A DNA stretch of 64,000 nucleotides from Streptomyces sp. LHD-70 (GTDB lineage Bacteria > Actinomycetota > Actinomycetes > Streptomycetales > Streptomycetaceae). Made by a program: the position numbers and the translations under genes. Below the pieces are notes generated by a model. It ran no database searches. It was not told where the DNA came from and worked only from the letters and a program-made list of their open reading frames with translations. Each line of letters opens with the position of its first letter. Position 1 is the first letter of the stretch. Where the stretch lies: positions 372,001 to 436,000 of the forward strand of contig NZ_JAVIFW010000002.1 of NCBI RefSeq assembly GCF_031157275.1. The letters are read 5' to 3'. Positions 1 through 8,883 of this stretch are shown piece after piece.

Positions 1-1136
1 CCCGCGCGCTCCAGGAGGTGGGCGCGCACGGCGTGCAGCCGGTGGTGGTCGCCCAACGCCCCCTCCAGAGCGCAGAGTTCCCGCAGCCCAGCGTCCGGGC
101 CGTGCACCATCGCGACGGCGACCGTGCGGCCGAGCCGGGCCATCGGCTCCGGGGCGCGCTGCACGAGGAGTTCGTAGAGGGCGAGGATCTGCGGCCAGTC
201 CGTGGCGTCGGCGCGCTCCGCCTCGTCGTGCAGCGCGGCGATCGCGGCCTGCAACTGGTAGGCGCCGACCGGCGGTTGGGCCAGGGCCTCCTCGACAAGG
301 CGCAGGCCTTCGGTGATCGTCGCACGGTCCCAGCGCGTACGGTCCTGCTCGTCCAGCGGGACCAGCTCGCCGTGCGGCCCGGTGCGCGCCGGCGTGCGCG
401 CCTCCGTGAGCAGCATCAGCGCGAGCAGCCCGGTCACCGCGCCGTCCGTGGGCAGCAGCCGACGCACCGCCCTGGTCAGCCGGATCGCCTCGCGCGCGAG
501 GTCCGCGCGGTGCAGGTCGGCGCCCGAGGTGGCCGTGTAGCCCTCGTTGAAGATCAGGTAGAGCACCTGCAGCACGGCCGCGAGCCGCTCGTCCCGGTCC
601 TCGCCGCTCGGCTGCCGGAACCGTACGCCCCTGACCTTCTGCTTCGCCCGGCTGATGCGCTGCGCCATCGTCGCCTCGGGCACCAGATGCGCGCGGGCAA
701 TCTCGGCCGTGGTGAGCCCGCCGACGGCCCGCAGGGTCAGCGCGACCTGTGCGGGCGGGGTGAGTTCGGGGTGGCAGCAGAGGAAGAGCAGGGTGAGCGT
801 GTCGTCCTCGGAGGGCGCGCGGCTCTCACCGGGCGCGGGCGCGGTGAAGGCGTCGCGCGGCGTGAGCGCGGCGGCGGTCTCCTCCCGTCGGCGGCGCGCC
901 TCCTCGCTGCGCAGCAGGTCCGTGAGGCGCCGGGACGCGACCCGGATCAGCCAGCCGCGCGGGTTGTCGGGCGGCCCCTGCCGCGGCCACTGCTCGGCGG
1001 CGGCGAGCAAGGCTTCCTGTACGGCCTCCTCGGCGAGGTCGAAGTGCCCGTACCGCCGCACGAGCGCGCCGAGGACCTGCGGCGTGTGTCCACGCAGCAG
1101 GTCCTCGAGGGGTGCGTTCGACGGCAGGCTCGGCAT
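1..1136 (-). CDS. ECF sigma factor, DUF6596/ECF42-like (3' end cut by window)
   Basis: Partial: 378 codons are visible with no stop before the window edge. Region 2 lies near the N-terminus (residues about 10-85, including AEEAVQEALLAAAEQWP and NPRGWLIRVASRRLTDLLR). Region 4 follows (LTLRAVGGLTTAEIARA, then MAQRISRAKQKVR). A long helical C-terminal extension contains LYLIFNEGY and LLTEARTPAR, which marks the group formerly called SigI/SigJ-like and now ECF42. ATG at 1136 is chosen because GGGGAG sits 6 nt upstream. It lies just downstream of a YCII/DGPF gene on the same strand, the usual partner of ECF42 factors. No membrane anti-sigma factor is visible next to it. Target genes are unknown. 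Confidence 0.9.
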   Translation of the reverse strand, partial: MPSLPSNAPLEDLLRGHTPQVLGALVRRYGHFDLAEEAVQEALLAAAEQWPRQGPPDNPRGWLIRVASRRLTDLLRSEEARRRREETAAALTPRDAFTAPAPGESRAPSEDDTLTLLFLCCHPELTPPAQVALTLRAVGGLTTAEIARAHLVPEATMAQRISRAKQKVRGVRFRQPSGEDRDERLAAVLQVLYLIFNEGYTATSGADLHRADLAREAIRLTRAVRRLLPTDGAVTGLLALMLLTEARTPARTGPHGELVPLDEQDRTRWDRATITEGLRLVEEALAQPPVGAYQLQAAIAALHDEAERADATDWPQILALYELLVQRAPEPMARLGRTVAVAMVHGPDAGLRELCALEGALGDHHRLHAVRAHLLERA

Positions 1137-1192
1137 GCGCGGCTCCCCGTTCTGCGACTGGCCGTTGAGGGGCCGCTCGGCCGGAGGGCGGC

Positions 1193-1603
1193 TCAGCCCT
1201 CGGCGCCCTGGATCGGCCTGATGACCACGGGGTACTCCGGGGCGCCCTGCGGCTGGGGGCACTCCATGATCCGGTTGGCGATCTCGGTGACCCGCTCCAG
1301 GCTGTCGCAGTCGAGGACCCAGTACCCGGCGAGCACCTCCTTCGTCTCCCCGTACGGACCGTCGGTGACGACCGGACGGCCGTCCTTGTCCCTGCCGACG
1401 TACCGCGTCTGCGCCGGTTCCGCGAGCCCCTGCCCGTCGACCATCTCGCCGGACTCGGCAAGGTCGTTGTTGAGGTTCTCCATGAACGAGAACATCGCCT
1501 GCAGGTCCTTCTCGCTCCAGGCCGCCGGGCTGTGCTCGTTCGGCTTGCCGCTCATGGCCTCGTAGTCGGCCTGCGATCCCTGCACCATCACCAGGTACTT
1601 CAT
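1193..1603 (-). CDS. YCII-related (DGPF domain) protein
   Basis: 136 aa. It begins MKYLVMVQGSQADYE and carries the family signature VTDGPYGETKEVLAGYWVLD around residues 80-98, ending with VVIRPIQ. YCII/DGPF proteins have a ferredoxin-like fold and are usually encoded beside ECF42 sigma factors, as here: the sigma gene begins 56 bp downstream on the same strand, so the two are probably co-transcribed. AAGGAG lies upstream of the ATG. The biochemical role of the family is not settled. A sensory or accessory role for the sigma factor is inferred from gene pairing only. Confidence 0.9.
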   Translation of the reverse strand: MKYLVMVQGSQADYEAMSGKPNEHSPAAWSEKDLQAMFSFMENLNNDLAESGEMVDGQGLAEPAQTRYVGRDKDGRPVVTDGPYGETKEVLAGYWVLDCDSLERVTEIANRIMECPQPQGAPEYPVVIRPIQGAEG

Positions 1604-1805
1604 GGTCCACTCCTTGCTCGGGCCCCTGTGGGGCGACTGTCACAGGGGACGTCGGAGCGTCCCGGCCGTTCTCGACAGCTTCCGCCGAAGTTTGTCGTCC
1701 GAGTGTCGTCCCGAGTTTCTGCGGCCTTGAGCGGCGTGCGTTCCGCTTCGCTCCGGGCAGGACGTGGCGGCCGAGTCACCGCCCGGCCCGCCGGTGCCGT
1801 CGGGC

Positions 1806-2057
1806 TCACGAATGGCTCAGCCTGTCGGGGCGCTCGCTACGGCTCGGCTTCCCGTACGACGTGGACTTCGCGTCCCCGCCGCCGCCCTGGTCCACGCACG
1901 CGGTGCATCCCTCGTGGTGGCACGGGCCCGGACCCCAGCTCGGCACATACGCCCCGAGCACCTTGCGGCGCTTGACGACCGTCTCCACCGGCTGCTTGCA
2001 CGCCGGGCAGACATGCTCGGCGCGGCGCGGTGCGGCCTGGTCTTCTTCCTTGGCCAT
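1806..2057 (-). CDS. small Cys-rich protein, unknown function
   Basis: 83 aa. The core CPACKQPVETVVKRRKVLG is followed by PCHHEGCTACV, giving Cys/His pairs that could bind zinc as a ribbon. The N-terminus is charged (MAKEEDQAAPRR) and the last 20 residues look unstructured. I do not recognise a named family. Similar short proteins with a CPAC...CHHEGC pattern are common hypotheticals in Streptomyces (recollection). There is no strong Shine-Dalgarno before ATG 2057. An overlapping reading frame at 1817-2083 is less plausible because it loses the Cys pattern. Confidence 0.6.
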   Translation of the reverse strand: MAKEEDQAAPRRAEHVCPACKQPVETVVKRRKVLGAYVPSWGPGPCHHEGCTACVDQGGGGDAKSTSYGKPSRSERPDRLSHS

Positions 2058-2141
2058 GCGTCCAGGTTATGCCCGTTCGTCACCCCCGACCAGCCGCTCG
2101 CCGACGCCGTACGAGCGCCCTACCTCTGCCTGCCGTACGTC

Positions 2142-2723
2142 CTACCTCTGCCTGCTGTACGTCGTGATCACGTTCCCCCCGCTGAAGGACTTCACCGACT
2201 CCAGGGCGAAGTCCCTGATCGCGAACCCGGCCCTGGCCAGCGGCATCCCGGAACCCAGGAAGCAGGGGTACGTCTTGATCACCAACTCGTCGATCTCGTC
2301 GACGAGTTGACCTGCCAGATCGGCACCGCCACAGAGCCAGACACCGAGCCCCTCCTGCCGCTTGAGCTCCCGCACCTTCGCGACCATGTCACCGGAGACC
2401 AACTCCACCTCCGGCGCGGGCAGCTTCTCGATGCCGCGCGAGACGACGTACTGCTTCAGATGCCCGTACGGACTGGTGACCCCTTGCGGCAGTCCCACCT
2501 CGTAGGTGCCGCGCCCCATCAGGACCGCGTCGAACCGCCGGTTCGGCCGGTCGTCGATCCCGAACTGCTGCCGCATCGGCGTCGGCATCATCTCGGGCAG
2601 CTCCTCCAGTCCGTACGCCAGATACTCCTCATCCACGTACTTCATGAAGAACTCCGCCGCACCGCTCTCGTCGCCGATGAATCCGTCGATCGACGTGGCG
2701 ATCAGGTACGTGAGCTTGCGCAT
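2142..2723 (-). CDS. dihydrofolate reductase-fold (RibD C-terminal-like) protein
   Basis: 193 aa from ATG 2723, preceded by AAGGGGGG. The reading frame is open 14 codons further upstream but without a ribosome site. The protein starts RKLTYLIATSIDGFIG, the typical first strand of the RibD_C/DHFR-like fold. It later has VLMGRGTYEVG, LVSGDMVAKVRELKRQ and VWLCGGADLAGQLVDE, where the GG is the nucleotide-binding turn, and ends with YPCFLGSGMPL. These proteins are generally NAD(P)H-dependent reductases of unknown substrate. Single gene; divergence from true folate-pathway DHFR makes that role unlikely. Confidence 0.88.
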   Translation of the reverse strand: MRKLTYLIATSIDGFIGDESGAAEFFMKYVDEEYLAYGLEELPEMMPTPMRQQFGIDDRPNRRFDAVLMGRGTYEVGLPQGVTSPYGHLKQYVVSRGIEKLPAPEVELVSGDMVAKVRELKRQEGLGVWLCGGADLAGQLVDEIDELVIKTYPCFLGSGMPLARAGFAIRDFALESVKSFSGGNVITTYSRQR

Positions 2724-2813
2724 AGCGCCCCCCTTGATTCTGCTACTGCGATCGCAGCACTGCACCTATACTGCTTCACTTGCAGTGGTTACGCAAGCCC
2801 CCCAGCTCCGCCC

Positions 2814-2869
2814 CTCACCCTTCGCTCCTCACCCTCCGCTTCTCACCCTTCGCTCCTCACCCTTCGTCC
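2814..2869. repeat. 14-bp tandem repeat (4 copies) over the end of the GNAT gene
   Basis: Four adjacent copies of a 14-bp unit CTCACCCTTCGCTC with one to three mismatches occupy 2814-2827, 2828-2841, 2842-2855 and 2856-2869. The fourth copy contains the last codons and stop codon of the acetyltransferase on the minus strand; the others lie directly downstream of it. Confidence 0.85.
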
Positions 2870-3459
2870 CTCGGCTCCCGCCACATCGGGAACATCCTTG
2901 GCCCGTCCGGGAGTTGGACCGCCCTGCCCATGAAGGCGAAGCCCAGCCGCTCGTACAGCCCCCGGCTGCGCTCACTGCTCGCCTCCAGATACGCGGGCAT
3001 GCCCGTACGGTCGCAGCGCTCCAGGACCGACGTGATCAGCGCCGTGCCGAGCCCCTCCCCCTGCCGTTCCGGAGTCGCCGCGATCAGGAGCAGGTAGTCG
3101 TGCGCCCGGTCGTGCGGGTGGACGGCGCCGGTCAACCGCCCGACCAGCTCGGCCCGTTCGTTCTCCGGGTCCGCGATCTCCCGCATCCGGGCGGGGGTGT
3201 CGTCCTCCTCCTCCTCCGGCTCCCCGGCCGGCACATGGAGCCAGAGCGCGGCCGCGGCTCCGTCCTCCGTGACGTCGACCCAACCCTCGCTCAGGGCCAC
3301 GTCGAGGAAGACCCCCATGAACGCGCCGTGCACTTTGCTGCGGTGCGACTCGTCGGGGAAGACCCAACTGCTCACCGGGTCGTACTGGAACGCGTCGTCG
3401 AGCAACCGCACCAGGCGCTCCCTGTCACCCTCGCCCGCCCTGCGGATCTCCACGCCCAT
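2857..3459 (-). CDS. GNAT family N-acetyltransferase
   Basis: 200 aa. The acetyl-CoA binding motif A is clear: LLLIAATPERQGEGLGTALI (Q/R-x-x-G-x-G/A), followed by motif B with YLEASSERSRGLYERLGF near residues 155-175. The N-terminal part VEIRRAGEGDRERLVRLLDD is also typical. The acceptor substrate cannot be read from sequence. An acidic stretch EPEEEEDDTPAR around residue 80 is an unusual loop. The gene ends inside a 14-bp tandem repeat. Stands alone on the minus strand. Confidence 0.9.
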   Translation of the reverse strand: MGVEIRRAGEGDRERLVRLLDDAFQYDPVSSWVFPDESHRSKVHGAFMGVFLDVALSEGWVDVTEDGAAAALWLHVPAGEPEEEEDDTPARMREIADPENERAELVGRLTGAVHPHDRAHDYLLLIAATPERQGEGLGTALITSVLERCDRTGMPAYLEASSERSRGLYERLGFAFMGRAVQLPDGPRMFPMWREPRDEG

Positions 3460-3597
3460 CTGATCTACTCCCCCAACTGCCGGTGTCTGTCGAGCAGTTG
3501 CAGCGTAGATGCGTCTTCCTGGCGGCGGGTGGGCGGCGGAGACACTGGCGCGAACCGGCCGCCGCCTCTGGCCGTCGCCAGACCTGGTTCTGTCGGT

Positions 3598-3735
3598 GCG
3601 CCTCGAACCGGGGGCCGGGCCGTCCCGTCCTCTGGCCCTCGCCTCCTCGACCCGGGAACGGCCGGGCGCGGTCCCCCGGCCCTCACCTCCTCGACCCGGG
3701 GGCCGGGCGCGGCCCCCGGGCCTTCACCGCCTCCC
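3598..3735. repeat. GC-rich imperfect 44-bp tandem repeat in intergenic gap
   Basis: In the 438-bp gap 3460-3897 the segment GGCCCTCGCCTCCTCGACC at 3634 recurs 44 bp later at 3678 with one change, and degraded copies extend on both sides. Downstream, 3810-3870 is a CT-rich low-complexity tract. The minus-strand frame 3465-3767 is low-complexity Gly/Arg/Pro and I do not accept it as a gene. I see no other feature in this gap. Confidence 0.65.
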
Positions 3736-3897
3736 CTCTGCTCCTCCCCTCTGCCGCCGTTCGCCACAGCCCCGCCCCCGCCGGGCCTCCCTCCCGGCCG
3801 GGGCGGGCCTGACCTCCCTCAAGTCCCTGGCATCCCTCCCCTCACTGACATCCCTCCCCTCTCTGGTCCGGCGACGCGACTCACGACGACGTGCGGC

Positions 3898-5034
3898 TCA
3901 CGACGACCGGCGGGTCACGAACTCCGCGAGTGCCAGCAGACCTCCCGCCGCCTCCGGGTCCGGGACCGCGCGGGAGAGCTGGTCGACAGCCTGGGACATC
4001 CGCTCGGCGGCCTGGGCCTGGGCCCAGTCGCGGCCGCCCGCACGGTCGATCGCCTCCGCCGCGCGGTCGACATCCGCCGGACCCAACCCCGGGTACATCT
4101 CCGCCAGTTCCGCCCCGGCCACCGTGTCCGAGGTCAGGGCCGCCACCACCGGCAGCGACTTCTTGCCGGCCAGCAGATCCGCGCCCACGGGCTTGCCGGT
4201 GCGGGCCGGATCGCCCCAGATGCCGATGACGTCGTCGATCAACTGGAAGGCGAGGCCCGCCTGTCTGCCGAAGGCGTCCATCGCCTCCACCTCCTCCAGG
4301 CCCGCACCCGCGTACAGCGCCCCGACCGCGCAGGCGCACCCGAGCAGCGCACCCGTCTTCGCCTCGGCCACGCCCAGGCACTCGTCCAGCGTGACCCGGT
4401 CGCAGGGCCGCTCCTCCAGGGCCGTGTCGACGTGCTGGCCCTCGCAGAGCTCGACGACGCAAGCGGCCAGCCGTGCGGCCGCAGCCCCCGCGGCAGGGTG
4501 CTGGTCGTCGGCGAGCACCCGCAGGGCGAGCGCCTGCAGGGCGTCACCCGCGAGGATCGCGTCGGCGTCACCGAACACCGTCCACGCGGTGGGGCGGTGT
4601 CTGCGGGTGCTGTCGCGGTCGATGACGTCGTCGTGCAGCAGCGTGAAGTTGTGGACCAACTCCACTGCCGCGGCCGCCTTCACGGCCTCCGTCGGCGAGC
4701 CACCGAGGGCGCGCGCCGCAGCCAGCACGAGCCCCGGACGGATCGCCTTGCCGCTCCGCCCCGCCGCGGGCCTGCCGTCCGCGTGCTCCCACCCGAAGTG
4801 GTACGTCACGACGCGCCGCATCGTCCCGGGCAGCGAGTCGACCGCCCTGCGCAGCTCGGGCTCGACGGCCTCCCGAGTGCGGTCGAGGAGTACCGCCGCT
4901 TCCTGGCCGTCGGCGCCCGCGTCCGCGCCGCCGGCCCGCTCGTCGTGGACACCCGCTCGCGCCGGGGGAACAACGCCTCGTACCTCACCGACGGTGCGGG
5001 GCGCCTCGCCCACCGCCAGCATCCGCTCGCTCAC
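3898..5034 (-). CDS. polyprenyl diphosphate synthase, probable encapsulin cargo
   Basis: 378 aa, trans-isoprenyl diphosphate synthase fold. The first aspartate-rich motif is [10 protein letters not shown] (DDVID, residues 135-139), the second is [13 protein letters not shown] (DDVIG, 267-271), and [18 protein letters not shown] supplies the substrate-binding Lys/Arg. A Phe (F130) stands five residues before the first motif, which has no insertion, so a C20 (geranylgeranyl) product is a reasonable guess. The first ~45 residues are Gly/Ala/Pro-rich and look disordered, like the targeting segment of family 2 encapsulin cargo. Its ATG overlaps the stop of the shell gene by 4 nt (ATGA), so the two should be translated together. 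Packaging is inferred from context. Confidence 0.9.
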   Translation of the reverse strand: MSERMLAVGEAPRTVGEVRGVVPPARAGVHDERAGGADAGADGQEAAVLLDRTREAVEPELRRAVDSLPGTMRRVVTYHFGWEHADGRPAAGRSGKAIRPGLVLAAARALGGSPTEAVKAAAAVELVHNFTLLHDDVIDRDSTRRHRPTAWTVFGDADAILAGDALQALALRVLADDQHPAAGAAAARLAACVVELCEGQHVDTALEERPCDRVTLDECLGVAEAKTGALLGCACAVGALYAGAGLEEVEAMDAFGRQAGLAFQLIDDVIGIWGDPARTGKPVGADLLAGKKSLPVVAALTSDTVAGAELAEMYPGLGPADVDRAAEAIDRAGGRDWAQAQAAERMSQAVDQLSRAVPDPEAAGGLLALAEFVTRRSS

Positions 5035-6437
5035 CGCCGGCGCCCGATCTCGACGTTCTCCAGGATGCCCAGCGCATCGGGCACCAGAACGGCCGCGGAG
5101 TAGTAGGCCGTCACGAGATAGGACATGATCGCCTGCTCGTTGATGCCCATGAAACGCACCGAGAGGCTCGGCTCGATCTCGTCCGGGATGCCGGACTGCC
5201 GCAGCCCGATGACGCCCGCGTCCTCCTCACCCGTACGCATACAGATGATCGACGTCGTACGGGCCTCGCTGATCGGGATCTTGTTGCACGGGAAGATCGG
5301 CACCCCGCGCCAGGACGGCACCGCCTGGCCGTCCACCTCGACGCTCTCCGGGTACAGGCCGCGCCTGTTGCACTCACGGCCGAAGGCGGCGATGGCACGC
5401 GGGTGGGCGAGGAACAGTTTGGACCCGCGGCGGCGGCTGAGCAGCTCGTCCATGTCGTCGGGGCTCGGCGCCCCGTCGTGGGGCTGCAGGCGCTGGTCGT
5501 ACTCGCAGTTGTTGAGGAGGCCGAACTCCCTGTGGTTGACCAGCTCGTGCTCCTGACGCTCCCTGAGCGCCTCCACCGTGAGCCGCAGCTGCTGCTCGGT
5601 CTGGTTCATCGGCTGGTTGTAGAGGTCCGCCACACGCGTGTGGATGCGCAACACGGTCTGGGCGACGCTCAGTTCGTACTCGCGCGGGGCCGGTTCATAG
5701 TCCACGAACGTGCTCGGGATGGCCGGTTCGCCGACGTGGCCGGCTGAGAGGTCGATCTCCTTCTCGCCGTACGTGTTGGTGCGCTGCTGCGGGATGGCCC
5801 GCACCTGCGCGAGGTGGGTGCGCAGCGACTCCGCCCGCTCCGCGACCAGTTCGACCTCCCGCCGGGGCAGGACGAGCACGGTGCAGCGCGTCACGGCCCG
5901 CGTCGTGTACTCCCAGATGGCCTCCGGGTCGATGACGCAGGCGTCCCCGAAATACGAACCGTCGGCCAGGACGCCGAGCACCGCGTCGTCACCGTAAGGA
6001 CCCGTGCCGACCTTCTCCGCGCGGCCGTGGGCGAGCAGGAAGACGCCGTCCACCTGGCTGCCGAACGAGGCGAGGGTCTCGCCCGCAGCGAACTCCAGCT
6101 GCTCGCACCGCCGGGCGAGCTCGCCGAGAACCTCCAGGTCCTCGTACGTACGCAGGGCCGGCAGCTCGCCCAGCTCGGCGGGGATCACCTGCACCTGGTC
6201 CCCGGTCTTGACGAAGGTGACACGGCCGTCACCGACCGAGTAGCTCAACCGTCGGTTCACGCGGTACGTACCGCCCTGTACCTGCACCCACGGCAAACGC
6301 CTGAGGAGCCAGCGCGAGCTGATCTCCTGCATCTGGGGCGTGGACTTCGTGGTGGTGGCCAGATTCCGCGCAGCGCCGGTCGCCAGGCTCTGCTGAGCCT
6401 GGGCCTGCTCCGTGCGGATCTCTTCGCCTACCGACAT
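5031..6437 (-). CDS. family 2B encapsulin shell protein (EshA-like, CNB-domain insert)
   Basis: 468 aa from ATG 6437, preceded by GGAGAGGG; an upstream in-frame start gives 25 extra residues without support. It has an N-terminal arm ([20 protein letters not shown]), then E-loop/P-domain elements ([20 protein letters not shown]). A cyclic-nucleotide-binding-like domain spans about 95-205 ([46 protein letters not shown]). The HK97-type C-terminal half includes [63 protein letters not shown] and [20 protein letters not shown]. This is the EshA-type capsid that assembles into nanocompartments. The next gene overlaps by 4 nt and encodes the probable cargo. Ligand binding by the CNB domain is not implied. 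Confidence 0.93.
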   Translation of the reverse strand: MSVGEEIRTEQAQAQQSLATGAARNLATTTKSTPQMQEISSRWLLRRLPWVQVQGGTYRVNRRLSYSVGDGRVTFVKTGDQVQVIPAELGELPALRTYEDLEVLGELARRCEQLEFAAGETLASFGSQVDGVFLLAHGRAEKVGTGPYGDDAVLGVLADGSYFGDACVIDPEAIWEYTTRAVTRCTVLVLPRREVELVAERAESLRTHLAQVRAIPQQRTNTYGEKEIDLSAGHVGEPAIPSTFVDYEPAPREYELSVAQTVLRIHTRVADLYNQPMNQTEQQLRLTVEALRERQEHELVNHREFGLLNNCEYDQRLQPHDGAPSPDDMDELLSRRRGSKLFLAHPRAIAAFGRECNRRGLYPESVEVDGQAVPSWRGVPIFPCNKIPISEARTTSIICMRTGEEDAGVIGLRQSGIPDEIEPSLSVRFMGINEQAIMSYLVTAYYSAAVLVPDALGILENVEIGRRR

Positions 6438-6702
6438 GTATGTGCCCTCTCCATCAGTCTTGACCTGCGCCGGGCAGGTGTCGTCCGGTGCGCTCAACCA
6501 GCCTTCCAGCACCGCGAGTTGTCACGCCATCACACAAACGAGCGGGAATGGATCACTCATCGGCGGGGCACGTGCACGAAATCCCCAGTTCCGCTTGGGC
6601 GCCCTGCGCTCGGGCCACCGACAGCAGGAACTCGAAGATCGAGCCGTCCGTTCAACCCCTCAGAACCCACCGCACCATCGGCACCACGACAGGAGACGAG
6701 CC

Positions 6703-6936
6703 ATGGCAGGCTTCCTGGACCGCGCCAAGGAGCAGGCGCAGCGCGGCATCACGCAGGGCAAGCAGAAGCTCGACGAGGCCCAGGCGCAGCGCGCGGGCGC
6801 AGACCTCCTGAAGAAGCTGGGCGCCGCGTACTACGCGGAGCGGAACGGCAGCGGCGACCCGCGGGCGACGCTGCAGGCGCTCCAGTCCGTGGAGGCCCAC
6901 ATCGCGGCGCACGGGGACGGCATCCTCCGCGGCTGA
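6703..6936 (+). CDS. small helical hypothetical protein
   Basis: 77 aa, AGGAGA 7 nt before ATG 6703. The sequence MAGFLDRAKEQAQRGITQGK is amphipathic and charged, then LLKKLGAAYYAERNGSGD and a short helix to the end. I do not recognise a family. It is divergent from the encapsulin shell gene, with 265 bp between the two starts that must hold both promoters. No signal peptide or membrane segment. Confidence 0.75.
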   Translation: MAGFLDRAKEQAQRGITQGKQKLDEAQAQRAGADLLKKLGAAYYAERNGSGDPRATLQALQSVEAHIAAHGDGILRG

Positions 6937-7148
6937 ACTCTGCGGAGCTGAACTCCTCGGCTGACGGCTACGGCTGACCTCCCCCTGCGACCGGCTCCCG
7001 CTCCGACCAGCCACGTCCCGTGTCCGGATCGAGTCGCACACCGCGTCGAAAGCGCCCGAACTACTGGCCCCCGTACCGACGTTCCGGTACAAGCAGGACA
7101 AGAGGCGGTGCGCATTCGGCCGCCGCCGCGGTCCATGACGGAGGAGTC

Positions 7149-7739
7149 ATGTCCGATCCCATGTCCGCGGGAACCTTTCTCGACGCCCTCAAGGACGAAG
7201 GACTCACAGTCGTCGAAGTGCGCGAGTGGCGCACGCACAACCGCAACCACAAGGGGCCGTGGGGCCCGGTCCACGGCGTGATGATCCATCACACGGTGAC
7301 CACCGGCAGCGCCGAGACCGTCCGCCTCTGCTACGACGGCCACGCCTCGCTCCCCGGCCCGCTCTGCCACGGCGTGATCACCAAGGACGGCAGAGTCCAC
7401 CTGGTGGGCAACGGCCGCGCCAACCACGCCGGCCTCGGTGACGACGAAGTGCTGCGCGCCGTCATCGCCGAACGGCGCCTGCCGCACGACAACGAGGCGA
7501 ACACCGACGGCAACCGCTACTTCTACGGCTTCGAGTGCGAGAACCGCGGCGACGGCGAGGACCCCTGGCCCGCGGCCCAGCTGGAGGCCATCGAGAAGGC
7601 GGCCGCGGCGATCTGCCGTCACTACGGCTGGAACGAGCGGTCCGTGATCGGGCACCTGGAGTGGCAGCCGGGCAAGGTCGATCCGCGCGGCTTCGACATG
7701 GACACCATGCGGCAGCGCATCGCCGAACGCCTCAAGTAG
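7149..7739 (+). CDS. N-acetylmuramoyl-L-alanine amidase-fold (Amidase_2/PGRP) protein
   Basis: 196 aa from ATG 7149 with GGAGGAG just upstream. Zinc-site residues of the amidase_2 fold are visible: GVMIHHTVT (H47/H48), VIGHLEWQPGKVDPRG (H169, K176, D178). GFECENRGDGEDPWPAAQLEA is a typical central segment. The enzyme type cleaves the amide between MurNAc and the stem peptide. There is no signal peptide, so unless another start or secretion route is used the protein is cytoplasmic, as in phage-derived or recycling amidases. Cellular role is unknown. Confidence 0.88.
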   Translation: MSDPMSAGTFLDALKDEGLTVVEVREWRTHNRNHKGPWGPVHGVMIHHTVTTGSAETVRLCYDGHASLPGPLCHGVITKDGRVHLVGNGRANHAGLGDDEVLRAVIAERRLPHDNEANTDGNRYFYGFECENRGDGEDPWPAAQLEAIEKAAAAICRHYGWNERSVIGHLEWQPGKVDPRGFDMDTMRQRIAERLK

Positions 7740-7869
7740 CCCGCATGCGCGCGTACCACCCGCCGTACGGCACCTCACCGGGCACGCGCGCGTACGACCC
7801 GCCCGCACGGCACGCACCACCCGTCGGCCCCGCACACGCGCGTGCGGGCCACGCGGCGACAATGACGAC

Positions 7870-8883
7870 GTGAACGCTCCCGACCGCCCCGACGACCAGC
7901 CCGACCAGCCCGACCAGTCAGGCCTAACCGACCAGTCAGACCAGTCAGACCAGTCAGACCAACCCGACCTGACCCGACTGCAGCCCCGGCTCCCCTCGCC
8001 GCTGCACGGGCTCGACGACGAGCGCTTCACCCGCCACGGCGTCCGCCTGCTCCTCAAGCGCGACGACCTGATCCACCCCGACCTGCCCGGCAACAAGTGG
8101 CGCAAGCTCGCCCCCAACCTGCGGGCCGCCGCCGGACGCCCCGTCCTGACCTTCGGCGGCGCCTACTCCAACCATCTGCGGGCCACCGCCGCCGCGGGCC
8201 GCCTCCTCGGCTTCGACACCATCGGCGTGGTCCGCGGCGACGAACTGGCCCACCGCCCCCTCAATCCGTCCCTCGCGCGGTGCGTGGCCGACGGGATGCG
8301 GCTGCACTTCATCGACAGGTCGACGTATCGCCACAAGAGCGAGCCGCACGTACTCGCCGCCCTCCTCGCCACGGCCGGGCTCGACCCGCAGCAGGTCCAC
8401 GTCGTTCCCGAGGGCGGATCCAACTCCCTTGCCGTACAAGGCTGCACAGAGCTCGGCGCGGAGCTGCGCGAGGTGGCCGACGTGGTGTCCGTCGCCTGCG
8501 GCACCGGCGGCACCCTCGCCGGTCTCGCGGCCGGACTCGCCCCTGGTCAGCGGGCGATCGGCGTACCCGTACTGAAGGGCGGCTTCCTCACCGCCGAGGT
8601 GGAGCGGCTGCAGCGCGAGACGTTCGGCGAGCGCACCGGCGAGTGGCGCCTGGAGGGCCGCTTCCACTGCGGCGGATACGCCCGTACGACCCCCGAGCTC
8701 GACGCCTTCGCCGAGGACTTCGAGCGGCGCCACGGCCTGCCGCTCGAACGTCACTATGTCGCCAAATTGCTGTACGCCCTGAAAACCCTCACAGAAGAGG
8801 GGGTTTTCCCGAACGGCACGCGGCTCGTAGCGGTGATCACCGGGCGCCCCTGGGAAGCGGCTCAGCCCGCCTCTTCCCGATAG
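7870..8883 (+). CDS. ACC deaminase / D-cysteine desulfhydrase-like PLP enzyme
   Basis: 337 aa from GTG 7870. Fold-type II PLP enzyme: KRDDLIHPDLPGNKWRKLAP contains the Schiff-base lysine, GGAYSNHLRATAAAG binds the substrate carboxylate, VACGTGGTLAGLAAG is the phosphate loop, and EGGSNSLAVQGC is family-typical. Members deaminate 1-aminocyclopropane-1-carboxylate or desulfhydrate D-cysteine; the sequence does not tell which. Residues ~8-34 are a low-complexity run of DQP/DQS units encoded by 9-bp repeats, so the true start could be later. Its stop overlaps the convergent antiporter gene by 22 bp. Confidence 0.88.
   Translation: MNAPDRPDDQPDQPDQSGLTDQSDQSDQSDQPDLTRLQPRLPSPLHGLDDERFTRHGVRLLLKRDDLIHPDLPGNKWRKLAPNLRAAAGRPVLTFGGAYSNHLRATAAAGRLLGFDTIGVVRGDELAHRPLNPSLARCVADGMRLHFIDRSTYRHKSEPHVLAALLATAGLDPQQVHVVPEGGSNSLAVQGCTELGAELREVADVVSVACGTGGTLAGLAAGLAPGQRAIGVPVLKGGFLTAEVERLQRETFGERTGEWRLEGRFHCGGYARTTPELDAFAEDFERRHGLPLERHYVAKLLYALKTLTEEGVFPNGTRLVAVITGRPWEAAQPASSR

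Noticed and set aside
18..1565. 515-codon open frame on the plus strand
   Set aside because: Antisense to the sigma factor and YCII genes, Arg/Gly/Pro-rich with no motif; a codon-bias shadow typical of high-GC DNA.
3465..3767. 100-codon minus-strand frame
   Set aside because: Low-complexity Gly/Arg/Pro over a tandem repeat, no ribosome site, no family pattern.
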